The notes beneath the pieces were generated by a model. It was not told where the DNA came from. It did no database searches and saw only the letters and a list, made by a program, of their open reading frames with translations. Of a stretch of 64,000 nucleotides of DNA, positions 8,265 to 15,635 are shown piece by piece (positions within the stretch are counted from its first letter, which is position 1; every line of letters begins with the position of its first letter). The stretch spans positions 4,614 to 68,613 of the forward strand of contig CAZAJG010000019.1 of NCBI GenBank assembly GCA_964485405.1. Direction: 5' to 3'. Position numbers and translations under genes: made by a program. The stretch is from CAKZNE01 sp964485405. Lineage in GTDB: Bacteria > Bacteroidota > Bacteroidia > Flavobacteriales > Schleiferiaceae.

Positions 8265-8963
8265 TTATTGATTTAATCCCATTTTTCTTTTTAAATCGGC
8301 CAGAGCTGTATTTTCTTCTGTGCCTTCTAATGCTTTATCTATTTCAGCATCAGTGCTTTTGCTTTCGTTTGCTATGTCGCCATAAGCCTCCGCTAAAGCT
8401 TCTTCGGTTTGCACTTTATCTTTCATTTTCTCCAACATAGAAACGGTGTCGGTAGAATCGATTTGTGCCATTTGTTTGTTTATATTTTTAGTGGCACTGC
8501 TTACTTTTACTCTAGCCTTTAGTGTTTTAAGCTCATTTTCCCATTTGCTAACGTTAGATTTTATCACCTTTACGTTTTGCTCCAACTGCATTAAGGATTT
8601 CTCGTATTGCTGCTGATTTCCTTGAGATTGAGCTGCCAAATCTTCATTTTCCTTTTTCCGTTTTAAAGATTCGGTTGCCAATCGGTCAGCTTCCTCTCCA
8701 GAAATTTCTTGCTTTTCCCCTTTTTCAAGAAGAAGCATGGCTTTGTTTTCATAATCTTTAGCGGCTAATTGATACTTTTCCATATCGTTTCTAGCTCTAA
8801 TGCTTAAAGCTTTTACTTCGGCTAGAGCTTTTAGGCTATCGTCCAGATCATTTTTAAGATCACGGATTCCTTGCTCTGTTACTTTTATTGGGTCTTCTAA
8901 TTTATCTAAAGCTGCACTTAACTCAGCTTCCCCCAGTTTAAACAGTCTTTTAAATACACTCAT
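8265..8963 (-). CDS. pspA: PspA/IM30 family membrane-binding protein
   Basis: This 232-aa protein is almost wholly alpha-helical and coiled coil, the mark of the PspA/IM30/Vipp1 (ESCRT-III-like) family. The N-terminal amphipathic helix MSVFKRLFKLGEAELSAALD and the following LEDPIKVTEQGIRDLKNDL are typical; long charged helices fill residues 25-195. Family members coat the inner membrane surface, form rods or rings and preserve membrane integrity under stress. It is the first gene of the leftward cluster and presumably sets its expression: a TAnnTTTG-like element lies about 60 bases upstream, with repeats behind it. No pspF-like activator or sigma-54 site was seen. Association with DUF350, spermidine synthase and a K+ channel suggests an envelope-stress system coupled to polyamines. 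Confidence 0.9.
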   Translation of the reverse strand: MSVFKRLFKLGEAELSAALDKLEDPIKVTEQGIRDLKNDLDDSLKALAEVKALSIRARNDMEKYQLAAKDYENKAMLLLEKGEKQEISGEEADRLATESLKRKKENEDLAAQSQGNQQQYEKSLMQLEQNVKVIKSNVSKWENELKTLKARVKVSSATKNINKQMAQIDSTDTVSMLEKMKDKVQTEEALAEAYGDIANESKSTDAEIDKALEGTEENTALADLKRKMGLNQ

Positions 8964-9018
8964 GGTTTTATTTATGTTTTCGTTTGCGTCAGACCTGTGT
9001 CTCGACTAATAATATTAG

Positions 9019-9026
9019 CAAATGTA
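9019..9026 (-). promoter_or_regulatory. candidate -7 element for the pspA cluster
   Basis: Read on the minus strand this is TACATTTG, a perfect match to the Bacteroidota -7 consensus TAnnTTTG, 56 bases before the pspA ATG. A convincing -33 TTG at the usual spacing is not obvious, as is common in this phylum or for activated promoters. Confidence 0.5.
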
Positions 9027-9217
9027 TAAATAATTTTTAGTTAAGCTAAAAATTTTAGCAAAACTTTTAAGTATTAACAAAATCTTAGCATTTCAAGTGT
9101 AACTGATTCATTTTCAAATTTCTTATTGCTATTCATGAAATAATGGAGTTCAATTCCTTTGCGCTGAAAAGCTTATTTGAATTTAAGTGGAATCTGTATA
9201 TTCTAGTGTAATGCTAT

Positions 9218-9225
9218 TATTTTTG
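9218..9225 (+). promoter_or_regulatory. candidate -7 element for the GldK-like operon
   Basis: TATTTTTG matches TAnnTTTG exactly and lies 57 bases before the ATG at 9282, giving a plausible leader of about 50 bases for the three-gene operon. Confidence 0.4.
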
Positions 9226-9281
9226 GCTTTCTTATTTGTAAGAAGTGGAGAGCAAAAATATTTTCTCCGTTTATTTGAAGT

Positions 9282-10080
9282 ATGAAAGTTTACTATACCC
9301 TATTACTATCCCTTTTCCTTTTGGGTTGGAGCCATGGCCAACCGCAGGGAGATGATTTGAAATTTTATGATATTTCTCCTCAAACCATTTCCGTACCTGA
9401 ATTATTAAATTCAGAACGTCCTTTAAAACCTGTAGAGGTAGACGGGTTTTGGATAAGCGATCAAATAACCTATGGGCAATACAAAGTGTTTTTAATGGAT
9501 CAAAAGAGTCGTTTAACAGCTGCGGCTTATCAGAAGCTATTGCCAGATTCTTCCATTTGTACTGCACCGTGCTACCAACGTTATCTAAATTCTAATGAAT
9601 TTGATGAGGATGCGGTTATTGGCATAAGTTGGGAAGGGGCCATGGAATATTGCAGGTGGAAGACAGAAAAGGAAAACGCTGGCGATAACATAAAGTATGC
9701 ATATCGATTGCCTGTATTGACGGAGTGGCTTTCGGCTTTACATTTTTCTAGAGAGTGGGGCGTACATAACGGNNNNNNNNNNAAATTATTCTGACTGGCT
9801 TTGGAATAGTTGGGTATCGTATACTATTTATCAAGCGGATAAAGTAGAAGAAATTGACTTTGTTTACGAGGCTAAAGCGACTGACGACAAAACGATGAAA
9901 CGAAAAGTTGCTATGGGCAATTCGTTCTTATCTCAGAGTAAAGTGTTGCAAGATCACTTAAACCGATCTTACTATTCCTTTAAAGGCTATAAGCATATAG
10001 GGTTCAGAATCATAAAGTTAGATAAGAAAAAGAATAAGAAAACCTTTAAAAAGCTGATGAAGTTATGGGATCTCGATTAG
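9282..10080 (+). CDS. secreted FGE/SUMF1-fold protein, GldK/PorK-like (contains assembly gap)
   Basis: The protein starts with a signal peptide (MKVYYTLLLSLFLLGWSHGQ) and has the formylglycine-generating-enzyme fold used by the T9SS proteins GldK/PorK and GldJ. Motifs are FWISDQITYGQYKVF near residue 60, then PDSS, VIGISWEGAMEYCRWKTE and YRLPVLTEW; after the gap, YKHIGFRIIKLDKK gives the usual GFR ending. In GldK these segments read YPVVGVSW..A..YC.WRT and YRLPTEAEW, a close parallel. It lacks a lipobox, unlike GldK. Ten Ns at 9773-9782 break the frame: codons before and after the gap are in different frames but both continue the same fold, so I treat it as one gene of about 265 residues. The next gene is GldN-like and overlaps by 16 bases, supporting a K-N type pair. 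Sulfatase-activating function is unlikely. Confidence 0.75.
9773..9782. other. assembly gap (10 N)
   Basis: A fixed-size run of ten Ns of unknown true length sits within the FGE-fold gene and produces an artificial frame change and a false stop just after it. Confidence 0.95.
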
Positions 10081-11018
10081 GAATGTGTCTTATTTTATTC
10101 ATGTCTTTTACGGCATTAAAAGGACAGCAACTTCAACAAACTACTCAGTTAGGCGATTTAAAAGTTACTTACCACTTAAAAAACGGTCAGTTTGAGGGAT
10201 ACTATAAATCCGTTTACCCCAATGGTAAAACACAAGCAGAGGGTTATTTTAAGGATAATAAGCGCCATGGAGAGTGGAATATATACGATGATAAAGCTGG
10301 TATCATGCACAGCCGTGTTTATAAAAACCCGTATCATTTTGATCGGAAATACCCGCCATTACCCCACATTGAGCTTGTAAAAATGCTTATGGCTCATCCA
10401 GTAGTGACACAAAGAGATGAAAACGGAATACTAAGACATCCAACTTTAGATGAAAACGATATTTTTTGGAGTAAACGCCTTTGGCTAGAAGCAAAACCAC
10501 AGGGCAATAAAGCTTTGTTTAAAAAGGGAGTTTTGGCCAAACAATTGGCTAATGGGATTAAGAGCGGAAGAATTAAAGAGGTGTTTAAGGATGATCGCTT
10601 TACAGAGCCTATAGACAGTATAAATTACACAGATTTTAATAGGGTAGTAGCATTTCGATTTAAGCAGGATAGAGCATACGTTTTACCCAACGGTACTATG
10701 AATAGTTATATGATTGCGATTTGCCCTGTTATAGAAGTAGGAGACTCCATAAAAACCCAGCGAGAGCTATGTTGGATATGGTATCCAGATTGTAGAAAAG
10801 AACTGGCTAAGGCTGGGGCAGATGTAAACGGTAAAGTCAGTTTGGATGATGTAATTTTTGAGCAAGATTTTAGCGCATTGATTTACAAGGAAGATTTACC
10901 CATAAAGGATATGCCTAAAAAAAGAATGACCAAGGAACAGTCTTTAGAGCTGGAGTTGAAGCTGATTGAACTGGAGCATAGTTTTTGGATGAATAAACTT
11001 GAATATACTTACAATTAA
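10065..11018 (+). CDS. MORN/YwqK-like repeat fused to a GldN/PorN-like domain
   Basis: This 317-aa secreted protein has an N-terminal signal peptide (MGSRLGMCLILFMSFTALKG), one or two MORN/YwqK-type beta-hairpins (YYKSVYPNGKTQAEGYF and DNKRHGEWNIYDD, about residues 45-82), then a GldN-like domain (about 120-310). GldN hallmarks are visible: DENDIFWSKRLWLE, AICPV, CWIWYPDCRKEL, FSALIYKEDLPIKD and ELEHSFW near the end. GldN/PorN normally forms the periplasmic ring of the type IX secretion system together with GldK/PorK; here the preceding gene is GldK-like. The MORN extension is not a feature of ordinary GldN. The ATG at 10065 is preferred over 10083 because it supplies a positively charged signal n-region. 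It overlaps the upstream gene by 16 bases. It may be a specialised or accessory ring component, by inference. Confidence 0.8.
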   Translation: MGSRLGMCLILFMSFTALKGQQLQQTTQLGDLKVTYHLKNGQFEGYYKSVYPNGKTQAEGYFKDNKRHGEWNIYDDKAGIMHSRVYKNPYHFDRKYPPLPHIELVKMLMAHPVVTQRDENGILRHPTLDENDIFWSKRLWLEAKPQGNKALFKKGVLAKQLANGIKSGRIKEVFKDDRFTEPIDSINYTDFNRVVAFRFKQDRAYVLPNGTMNSYMIAICPVIEVGDSIKTQRELCWIWYPDCRKELAKAGADVNGKVSLDDVIFEQDFSALIYKEDLPIKDMPKKRMTKEQSLELELKLIELEHSFWMNKLEYTYN

Positions 11019-11033
11019 CTTTGTTTACTCTCT

Positions 11034-12140
11034 ATGTCTACCCTTTTAAAAGACCGCTACAATCCTGAGTTCTACAACGCTTTTTCAGAAGTTGCCATGG
11101 GATGTATTCCTACTTTTAACAATGCTGAATTTCAAGCTTTAATATTTGATAAAGATTGGAAAAACAAGGAGTTAAAGGATAGAATGGCGCATACAGCGCA
11201 TTGCTTACATGCCTTTTTAGATAAGGACTTTAAAAAGGCAGCACAACAACTAGCGGAGTTGTCGGGGGCTATATTGAAGTCCCCTCTTCAGGATAAGGGT
11301 TTTGAGTGTATGTTTATCCCAGCTTATATAGAGCACTATGGGCTCAATGATTTTGAAGTGTCTATAAAAGCGATGACGGAGATTACAAAATTAAGTAGCT
11401 GTGAGTTTGCTGTACGACCGTTTTACCTTCAATATCCAGACCGTATGCTGGAGCAAACGCAGCGTTGGTCTAAGCATAAAGATTTTAGAGTAAGGCGTTT
11501 ATCCAGTGAAGGGTGCAGACCTAGGCTGCCTTGGGCTATGGCACTTCCGTTTTTAAAGAAAAACCCAGAACCTATACTGGATATTTTAGACCGATTAAAA
11601 GACGATGAAGCCGAGTTTGTGCGGAAGAGTGTGGCCAATAACCTAAATGATATCTCCAAAGATCATCCCGAAATAGCTTTAAAGTTGGCAAAGGATTGGT
11701 TCGGTAAATCAAAGCATACAGATTGGGTGGTTAAACACGGGTTACGCACTTTGCTGAAAGCTGGAAACCTAGATGCACTGTCGTTTTTTGGCTATGGAGA
11801 TGTGGGTAAGCTTAAGCTTGAAAATTTCCAAGTTCTTAACAACACGCTTACAATTGGCGAGTATTTGGAGTTTCAATTTACCTTACAAAGTACAGATGCA
11901 AAAGCCATGATGGTGCGCTTGGAATATGCCATTTACTACTTACGCGCTAATGGCACACATTCTAAAAAAGTGTTTAAGATTAGTGAGAAAGAAATTGAAG
12001 GAAAGAGCTCCAATCCAATAAAAAGAAAGCAAAGCTTTAAACCCATTACTACCCGCACTTTTTATGAAGGTGAGCATAAAGTATCGGTCATTTTAAATGG
12101 GAAGGAATTTGAGCTTTTAAGTTTCAAGCTCAAAAAATAA
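11034..12140 (+). CDS. alkC: AlkC-like DNA glycosylase (HEAT-like repeat, 3-methyladenine type)
   Basis: This 368-aa protein matches the AlkC branch of the AlkD/AlkC HEAT-like-repeat glycosylases, which excise alkylated bases such as 3-methyladenine. Helical repeats fill about residues 40-245. The segment RRLSSEGCRPRLPWA near residues 155-170 is the conserved AlkC signature that lies at the DNA-binding face, followed by DDEAEFVRKSVANNLNDISK. The C-terminal 100 residues form a beta-rich, Ig-like extension (KLKLENFQVLNNTLTIGEYL...), present in many Bacteroidota AlkC proteins. It is cytoplasmic. It begins 15 bases after the GldN-like gene and is probably co-transcribed by position only, since no functional link to secretion is known. 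It is followed by a hairpin terminator. Confidence 0.85.
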   Translation: MSTLLKDRYNPEFYNAFSEVAMGCIPTFNNAEFQALIFDKDWKNKELKDRMAHTAHCLHAFLDKDFKKAAQQLAELSGAILKSPLQDKGFECMFIPAYIEHYGLNDFEVSIKAMTEITKLSSCEFAVRPFYLQYPDRMLEQTQRWSKHKDFRVRRLSSEGCRPRLPWAMALPFLKKNPEPILDILDRLKDDEAEFVRKSVANNLNDISKDHPEIALKLAKDWFGKSKHTDWVVKHGLRTLLKAGNLDALSFFGYGDVGKLKLENFQVLNNTLTIGEYLEFQFTLQSTDAKAMMVRLEYAIYYLRANGTHSKKVFKISEKEIEGKSSNPIKRKQSFKPITTRTFYEGEHKVSVILNGKEFELLSFKLKK

Positions 12141-12172
12141 GCCCGCCAAATTCTTTCGAACCCAGCGGGCTT
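12139..12172. terminator. hairpin terminator between alkC and the T9SS gene
   Basis: AAGCCCGC (12139-12146) pairs perfectly with GCGGGCTT (12165-12172) around an 18-base loop, overlapping the alkC stop codon. The flanking genes converge, so it can serve both; there is no long T tract. Confidence 0.65.
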
Positions 12173-12212
12173 CATAATCACCCATAACCCACATGAAACA
12201 AGGTTTGGCTTT

Positions 12213-13916
12213 TTAGTGAATCAATAACATCAGTGATTCATCTAGATTGTTCCCCCTTATTTTGATGCTATACATGCCTTTTGGTAAATTTTCTTTAACA
12301 AGAGCAATGGTTTTAGAATTCGCTCCTGCTTCTAGTTCCATTTGTGTTTGGTAGCATAGCTTTCCAGTCATATCATACAATAGTAACTCCGCAGATTGAG
12401 CGGAAGCTGCTTCAAGTTGCAATTGTAGGTTATCTGTTGAGGCTAGGGCAGGGTTGGGGCTTATTTGTGCACTATTGGAAATAGTAGCCATTTTAGCATT
12501 ACTACCACCAGGTACAGTAGTGCTTTGACAGAGTTCAGTATCGATCAACGGAATTATATTCCCCATCATCAAACTCTCCGTACCGATGGCGGTGAGTGAG
12601 GCTTGAAGCGGTTTTACCGGTAAAAACTCAGCAAAAGTAAAGCCCAGTTCTTCGAAACTCTCATTGCATCCGGATACTCCATTAAAATAGGCTTTAACCG
12701 TATACACTTCACGTAAAGGATCAGTTTCGGCAACCGCATACATCGTAACACCGTCTCCACTTCCGTTGGTGTTTACATCCACATCTAAACCTGTTTCTTC
12801 TACAGTTGGGCCTAAATCATATACAAACAGATCATTAATCCCCACAGGAAACCCAAAATTGTCGATTTTAAAAATGTAAGCATCGTTGTCTACAGGTCCA
12901 GTAACAAAGTATTCATAAGTACCATCATCTTTTAGCCTGCCCGTGGCATCATATCCGTACATATAGTTAACCGCCCGATTAGCCGGTTGATAAATTCCAC
13001 TCCATTGAAAGTTCCCGTTCTGATCCGTTTTTGATACCCAACTTCTTTCATCACTTACACCTGCCAAAATAAATCCTGGCATCATAGGGTCGTTAGCCGT
13101 ATCGATAGAGTGTAGATAGTCTAGATTTCCTACCCATGAAGCGATAACATCTGCTTGCATAAAACCACCGGTAGCAGGATCAAGCGTCATCCAGAATCCT
13201 TTCTGCAAGGCTGGGTTTGCCTCATTGTATCTACCCACAATTATAAGTTCCGGGTTGTATGGACTTTCTATCAAATCATTCGGTATTTCCTCACCTTGGT
13301 TAAAATCATATAGATTTCCCCACAGTAAACCACCACCACGATCTACGTTTATACACCAGGTAAAGTTGTTGTCGCGAGCATAGAGTAAACCCGTAGCAAA
13401 TATTTCTCCGGGTTTGCTTGATGATTCTTTTAAACCCATTACATCAATAGCCGCAGCTTGATTAGGAATACTATATCCTTGCGTATTCATAACATTTCCC
13501 AGGGTGTCTAACTCGATGTACGCTATTCCAAAGGAACGGGGTAAAGGCTCGTAGAAATACGTTCCAATAGCTGCATAGCCTGAGCCATCACTATACTCAA
13601 TTACCTGTCCGCTCGTAAATCGAATTTGATCTCCAGCAGCATTCACAAGCATGTAAGAGTTGGCAAAGTTGTTTGGGGAAATAAATTGCCCGTTGGCATC
13701 TGTGCGGATAACTGAAACACCATAATCACCCCCACCACTCATTAAGCCCGTTATATGTATACCTCCAACAAGATGCCCGGGTCCGGTGGCGCTGGTATTC
13801 ATGCCATTTTTAGGAATGGTTCCTATAGCAGGGTCGAAGCCGTAGAGATGTTGAAAGTACTGTGCAGAGCAAAAAGTAGAGCACAGGGCCAAAAGCCCGA
13901 TTAGAAATTTTTTCAT
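12213..13916 (-). CDS. T9SS type A sorting-domain secreted protein
   Basis: A 567-aa exported protein: signal peptide MKKFLIGLLALCSTFCSA, then a long repetitive beta-rich region describing what looks like a propeller or delta-60-type repeat (ISPNNFANSYMLV, WVGNLDYLHSIDTAND, WVSKTDQNGNFQWSG). The C-terminal 80 residues are a type A T9SS sorting domain: ISPNPALASTDNLQLQLEAA, LLLYDMTGKLCYQTQME, LPKGMYSIKI. It should be carried over the outer membrane by the type IX system and released or attached. A catalytic function is not visible. An inverted repeat lies 3 bases upstream of its start codon. The gene stands alone and converges with alkC. Confidence 0.9.
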   Translation of the reverse strand: MKKFLIGLLALCSTFCSAQYFQHLYGFDPAIGTIPKNGMNTSATGPGHLVGGIHITGLMSGGGDYGVSVIRTDANGQFISPNNFANSYMLVNAAGDQIRFTSGQVIEYSDGSGYAAIGTYFYEPLPRSFGIAYIELDTLGNVMNTQGYSIPNQAAAIDVMGLKESSSKPGEIFATGLLYARDNNFTWCINVDRGGGLLWGNLYDFNQGEEIPNDLIESPYNPELIIVGRYNEANPALQKGFWMTLDPATGGFMQADVIASWVGNLDYLHSIDTANDPMMPGFILAGVSDERSWVSKTDQNGNFQWSGIYQPANRAVNYMYGYDATGRLKDDGTYEYFVTGPVDNDAYIFKIDNFGFPVGINDLFVYDLGPTVEETGLDVDVNTNGSGDGVTMYAVAETDPLREVYTVKAYFNGVSGCNESFEELGFTFAEFLPVKPLQASLTAIGTESLMMGNIIPLIDTELCQSTTVPGGSNAKMATISNSAQISPNPALASTDNLQLQLEAASAQSAELLLYDMTGKLCYQTQMELEAGANSKTIALVKENLPKGMYSIKIRGNNLDESLMLLIH

Positions 13917-13919
13917 AAT

Positions 13920-13953
13920 ACTTGAGTTTTTAAATTAATTCATAAACTCAAGT
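13920..13953 (-). promoter_or_regulatory. perfect 10-base inverted repeat at the start codon
   Basis: ACTTGAGTTT (13920-13929) and AAACTCAAGT (13944-13953) form a perfect 10-bp stem with a 14-base loop that ends 3 bases before the ATG at 13916. In the mRNA it would fold directly at the ribosome entry site; as DNA it could be an operator. Confidence 0.5.
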
Positions 13954-14149
13954 TAGGAAGGAGTTAAGCTTAGCTCCGCATACCAATATGTAAGTGTTAA
14001 GATTTTAAGGATAAGTGTAGAAAATTGAGCGTTTCAGTTTTTATAAACCGTTTCAAGCAAGCCCAAATTAAACATGGCGACAGGGGAAATTAGCTTTTCT
14101 TGATATGGGATTTCATCTCCATATCTTTCCACTTCATGGTAAAGCTAGG

Positions 14150-14539
14150 TTAATCTTTAAGCCGATCCGATACGTATTCTACTTTGGTTTTACCATGCGG
14201 TTTAGGTTTACCCTCTTCATCCAAGTTTACCATTACAATTTGATCAATGGAGATGATAATCGCTCTTGTCATTTTGTTGCGCACTTCACAACGGAGCGTT
14301 AAAGAGGCGGAGCCGAATCGAGTAACTTCAATTCCAATTTCTACAATGTCACCTTGCTTAGCACTGTTCTTAAAATCAATGTCAGACATATACTTGGTAA
14401 CCACCCTGGGGTTATCGAGCTGTACAATGGCATACAAGGCAGCTTCCTCGTCAATCCATTGCAATAAACGTCCTCCAAAAAGAGATTGATTGGGATTTAG
14501 ATCTTCCGGTTTTACCCATTTTCTGGTGTGGAATTTCAT
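14150..14539 (-). CDS. acyl-CoA thioesterase, hotdog fold (YciA/BACH type)
   Basis: The 129-aa protein is a single hotdog domain of the acyl-CoA thioesterase (YciA/cytosolic BACH) group that hydrolyses acyl-CoA to free acid and CoA. Visible marks are HTRKWVKPEDLNPNQSLFGG, where the N-x-x-x-x-L-F-G-G motif with the conserved Asn leads into RLLQWIDEEAALYA; the catalytic acidic residue lies in WIDEEAA. MVNLDEEGKPKPHG provides the usual C-terminal edge. Length is typical. It is cytoplasmic and probably hexameric as in relatives. It is divergently oriented from the sulfotransferase-like gene, with which it shares a 67-base gap. Preferred acyl chain length cannot be read from sequence. Confidence 0.9.
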   Translation of the reverse strand: MKFHTRKWVKPEDLNPNQSLFGGRLLQWIDEEAALYAIVQLDNPRVVTKYMSDIDFKNSAKQGDIVEIGIEVTRFGSASLTLRCEVRNKMTRAIIISIDQIVMVNLDEEGKPKPHGKTKVEYVSDRLKD

Positions 14540-14606
14540 TTTTTTTGCCGTTGTTATAGTAAAAATCGAATGTAGTCAAAAAAGCAATTTTATTCTTTAG
14601 GGGTAT

Positions 14607-15497
14607 TTGTATTTTGACTTTAATTTACATTTTAGAATAGATGTTTCAACAGTTTTGAAGTACACACTGTACCCTATATACACGCAGATTAAACCTTTAC
14701 CCGTTTTAGTTTGCCAACGCTTACATGATAAAGTATTTGATTACCCTTTCTTCAATCAAGGCGTTCCGCTTTGCAGAGAGAACAATGAGTTTATAGAAGT
14801 AGGCCAAGTGAATTTGAATGTTGAGAGGGATTTACTTCCCTTATCCGGATTCATTTTTCACACTTCTCATTGTGGCTCTACTTTACTTGCCAAAATGCTT
14901 GCTTCTTCCAATCGCGTTCGAGTGGTATCAGAGCCAGAGGCCATAAATGGATTGTTGCTGAGTTATCTGTATTACGATATACCAAAACCAGAAGTTTTAA
15001 GATGGTTAGAACATATAGTATCCATGTTTTTGCAAAAGGCAGCCGCAGAGGAAGAACGAGTAATTCTTAAACTAAGTTCTTGGAATATCCTATTTATAGA
15101 CCTGTTTCTGGAAGTATGGCAAAACGTTCCATGGTTGTATTTGGATAGAAAAGAAGAAGAGGTTATTCATTCCATGGAGGCGTCAAACTCCGGTTTTACG
15201 GAATGGTGGGATCATGCAGGAAGAGTTTTGGTTGGAAAAATTTTCAAAGACAGTGATCGTATCCCTTCCAAGAGGCATTTTTTGGAGAAGATGTTACACA
15301 AAAAAAGAAGTGTTGCTCGTAAGCACAGCAAGTCAAAACAAGCGTTGTTCTTGGATTACACCGAATTGATTTCTGCATTAGAAGGGCAAATATTGCCACA
15401 TTTTAATTTGAAATTTTCAGCGCAAGAAGTGGAGGATTCGCTGGAGCAGACAAAATGGTATTCTAAATCTATAGTGCCTAAACGATATAAAAATTAA
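14607..15497 (+). CDS. sulfotransferase-like P-loop protein
   Basis: About 290 residues with a sulfotransferase-type P-loop: GFIFHTSHCGSTLLAKML (about residues 88-105), where the S-x-C/T-G-S-T-L-L loop would hold the 5'-phosphosulfate of PAPS. EPEAINGLLLSYLY follows, as in Bacteroidota and cyanobacterial sulfotransferase_3-like proteins. An obvious 3'-phosphate motif is not clear, so PAPS dependence is uncertain. Start choice is unresolved: the frame opens with TTG at 14607, no ATG occurs before the P-loop, and a promoter-like TATTTGTATTTTG overlaps the TTG; TTG at 14655 is an alternative. A strong hairpin terminator begins within the stop codon. It has no signal peptide and no obvious operon partners. 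Confidence 0.65.
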   Translation: MYFDFNLHFRIDVSTVLKYTLYPIYTQIKPLPVLVCQRLHDKVFDYPFFNQGVPLCRENNEFIEVGQVNLNVERDLLPLSGFIFHTSHCGSTLLAKMLASSNRVRVVSEPEAINGLLLSYLYYDIPKPEVLRWLEHIVSMFLQKAAAEEERVILKLSSWNILFIDLFLEVWQNVPWLYLDRKEEEVIHSMEASNSGFTEWWDHAGRVLVGKIFKDSDRIPSKRHFLEKMLHKKRSVARKHSKSKQALFLDYTELISALEGQILPHFNLKFSAQEVEDSLEQTKWYSKSIVPKRYKN

Positions 15498-15522
15498 AAG
15501 GCCAGCATAATGCTGACCTTTT
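15496..15522 (+). terminator. hairpin terminator of the sulfotransferase-like gene
   Basis: A 12-bp stem, AAAAGGCCAGCA / TGCTGACCTTTT with one G-T pair and a 3-base loop, starts at the stop codon and ends in a T run, a classic intrinsic terminator that also works in reverse. Confidence 0.85.
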
Positions 15523-15635
15523 AGTTGCTGAGTTGGGAAGTATTTAATATTAAGACTCATCCAATGGACAAATCCGGACGCGAAAGTAAGGATAAATTGG
15601 TATATTTTATGATACCTTTTAAAATTTCTGTAAAG

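Larger units (their letters stand above)
8964..9281. promoter_or_regulatory. divergent 318-base regulatory gap: phased TTAGCA repeats and a palindrome
   Basis: This A+T-rich gap separates pspA (leftward) from the GldK-like gene (rightward). It holds TTAGCA at 9015-9020, 9055-9060 and 9085-9090, spaced 40 and 30 bases, close to whole helical turns. A perfect 9-base inverted repeat, AATTTTTAG / CTAAAAATT (9032-9040 and 9046-9054), lies just upstream of the candidate pspA -7 element. These could be operator sites for a regulator of the stress cluster. The A+T richness makes chance matches possible. No gene was found in the gap. Confidence 0.4.

Noticed and set aside
9783..9794. Stop codon directly after the N run, suggesting a truncated FGE gene
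   Set aside because: The stop is in the wrong frame only because of the arbitrary gap length; another frame continues the same fold to 10080.
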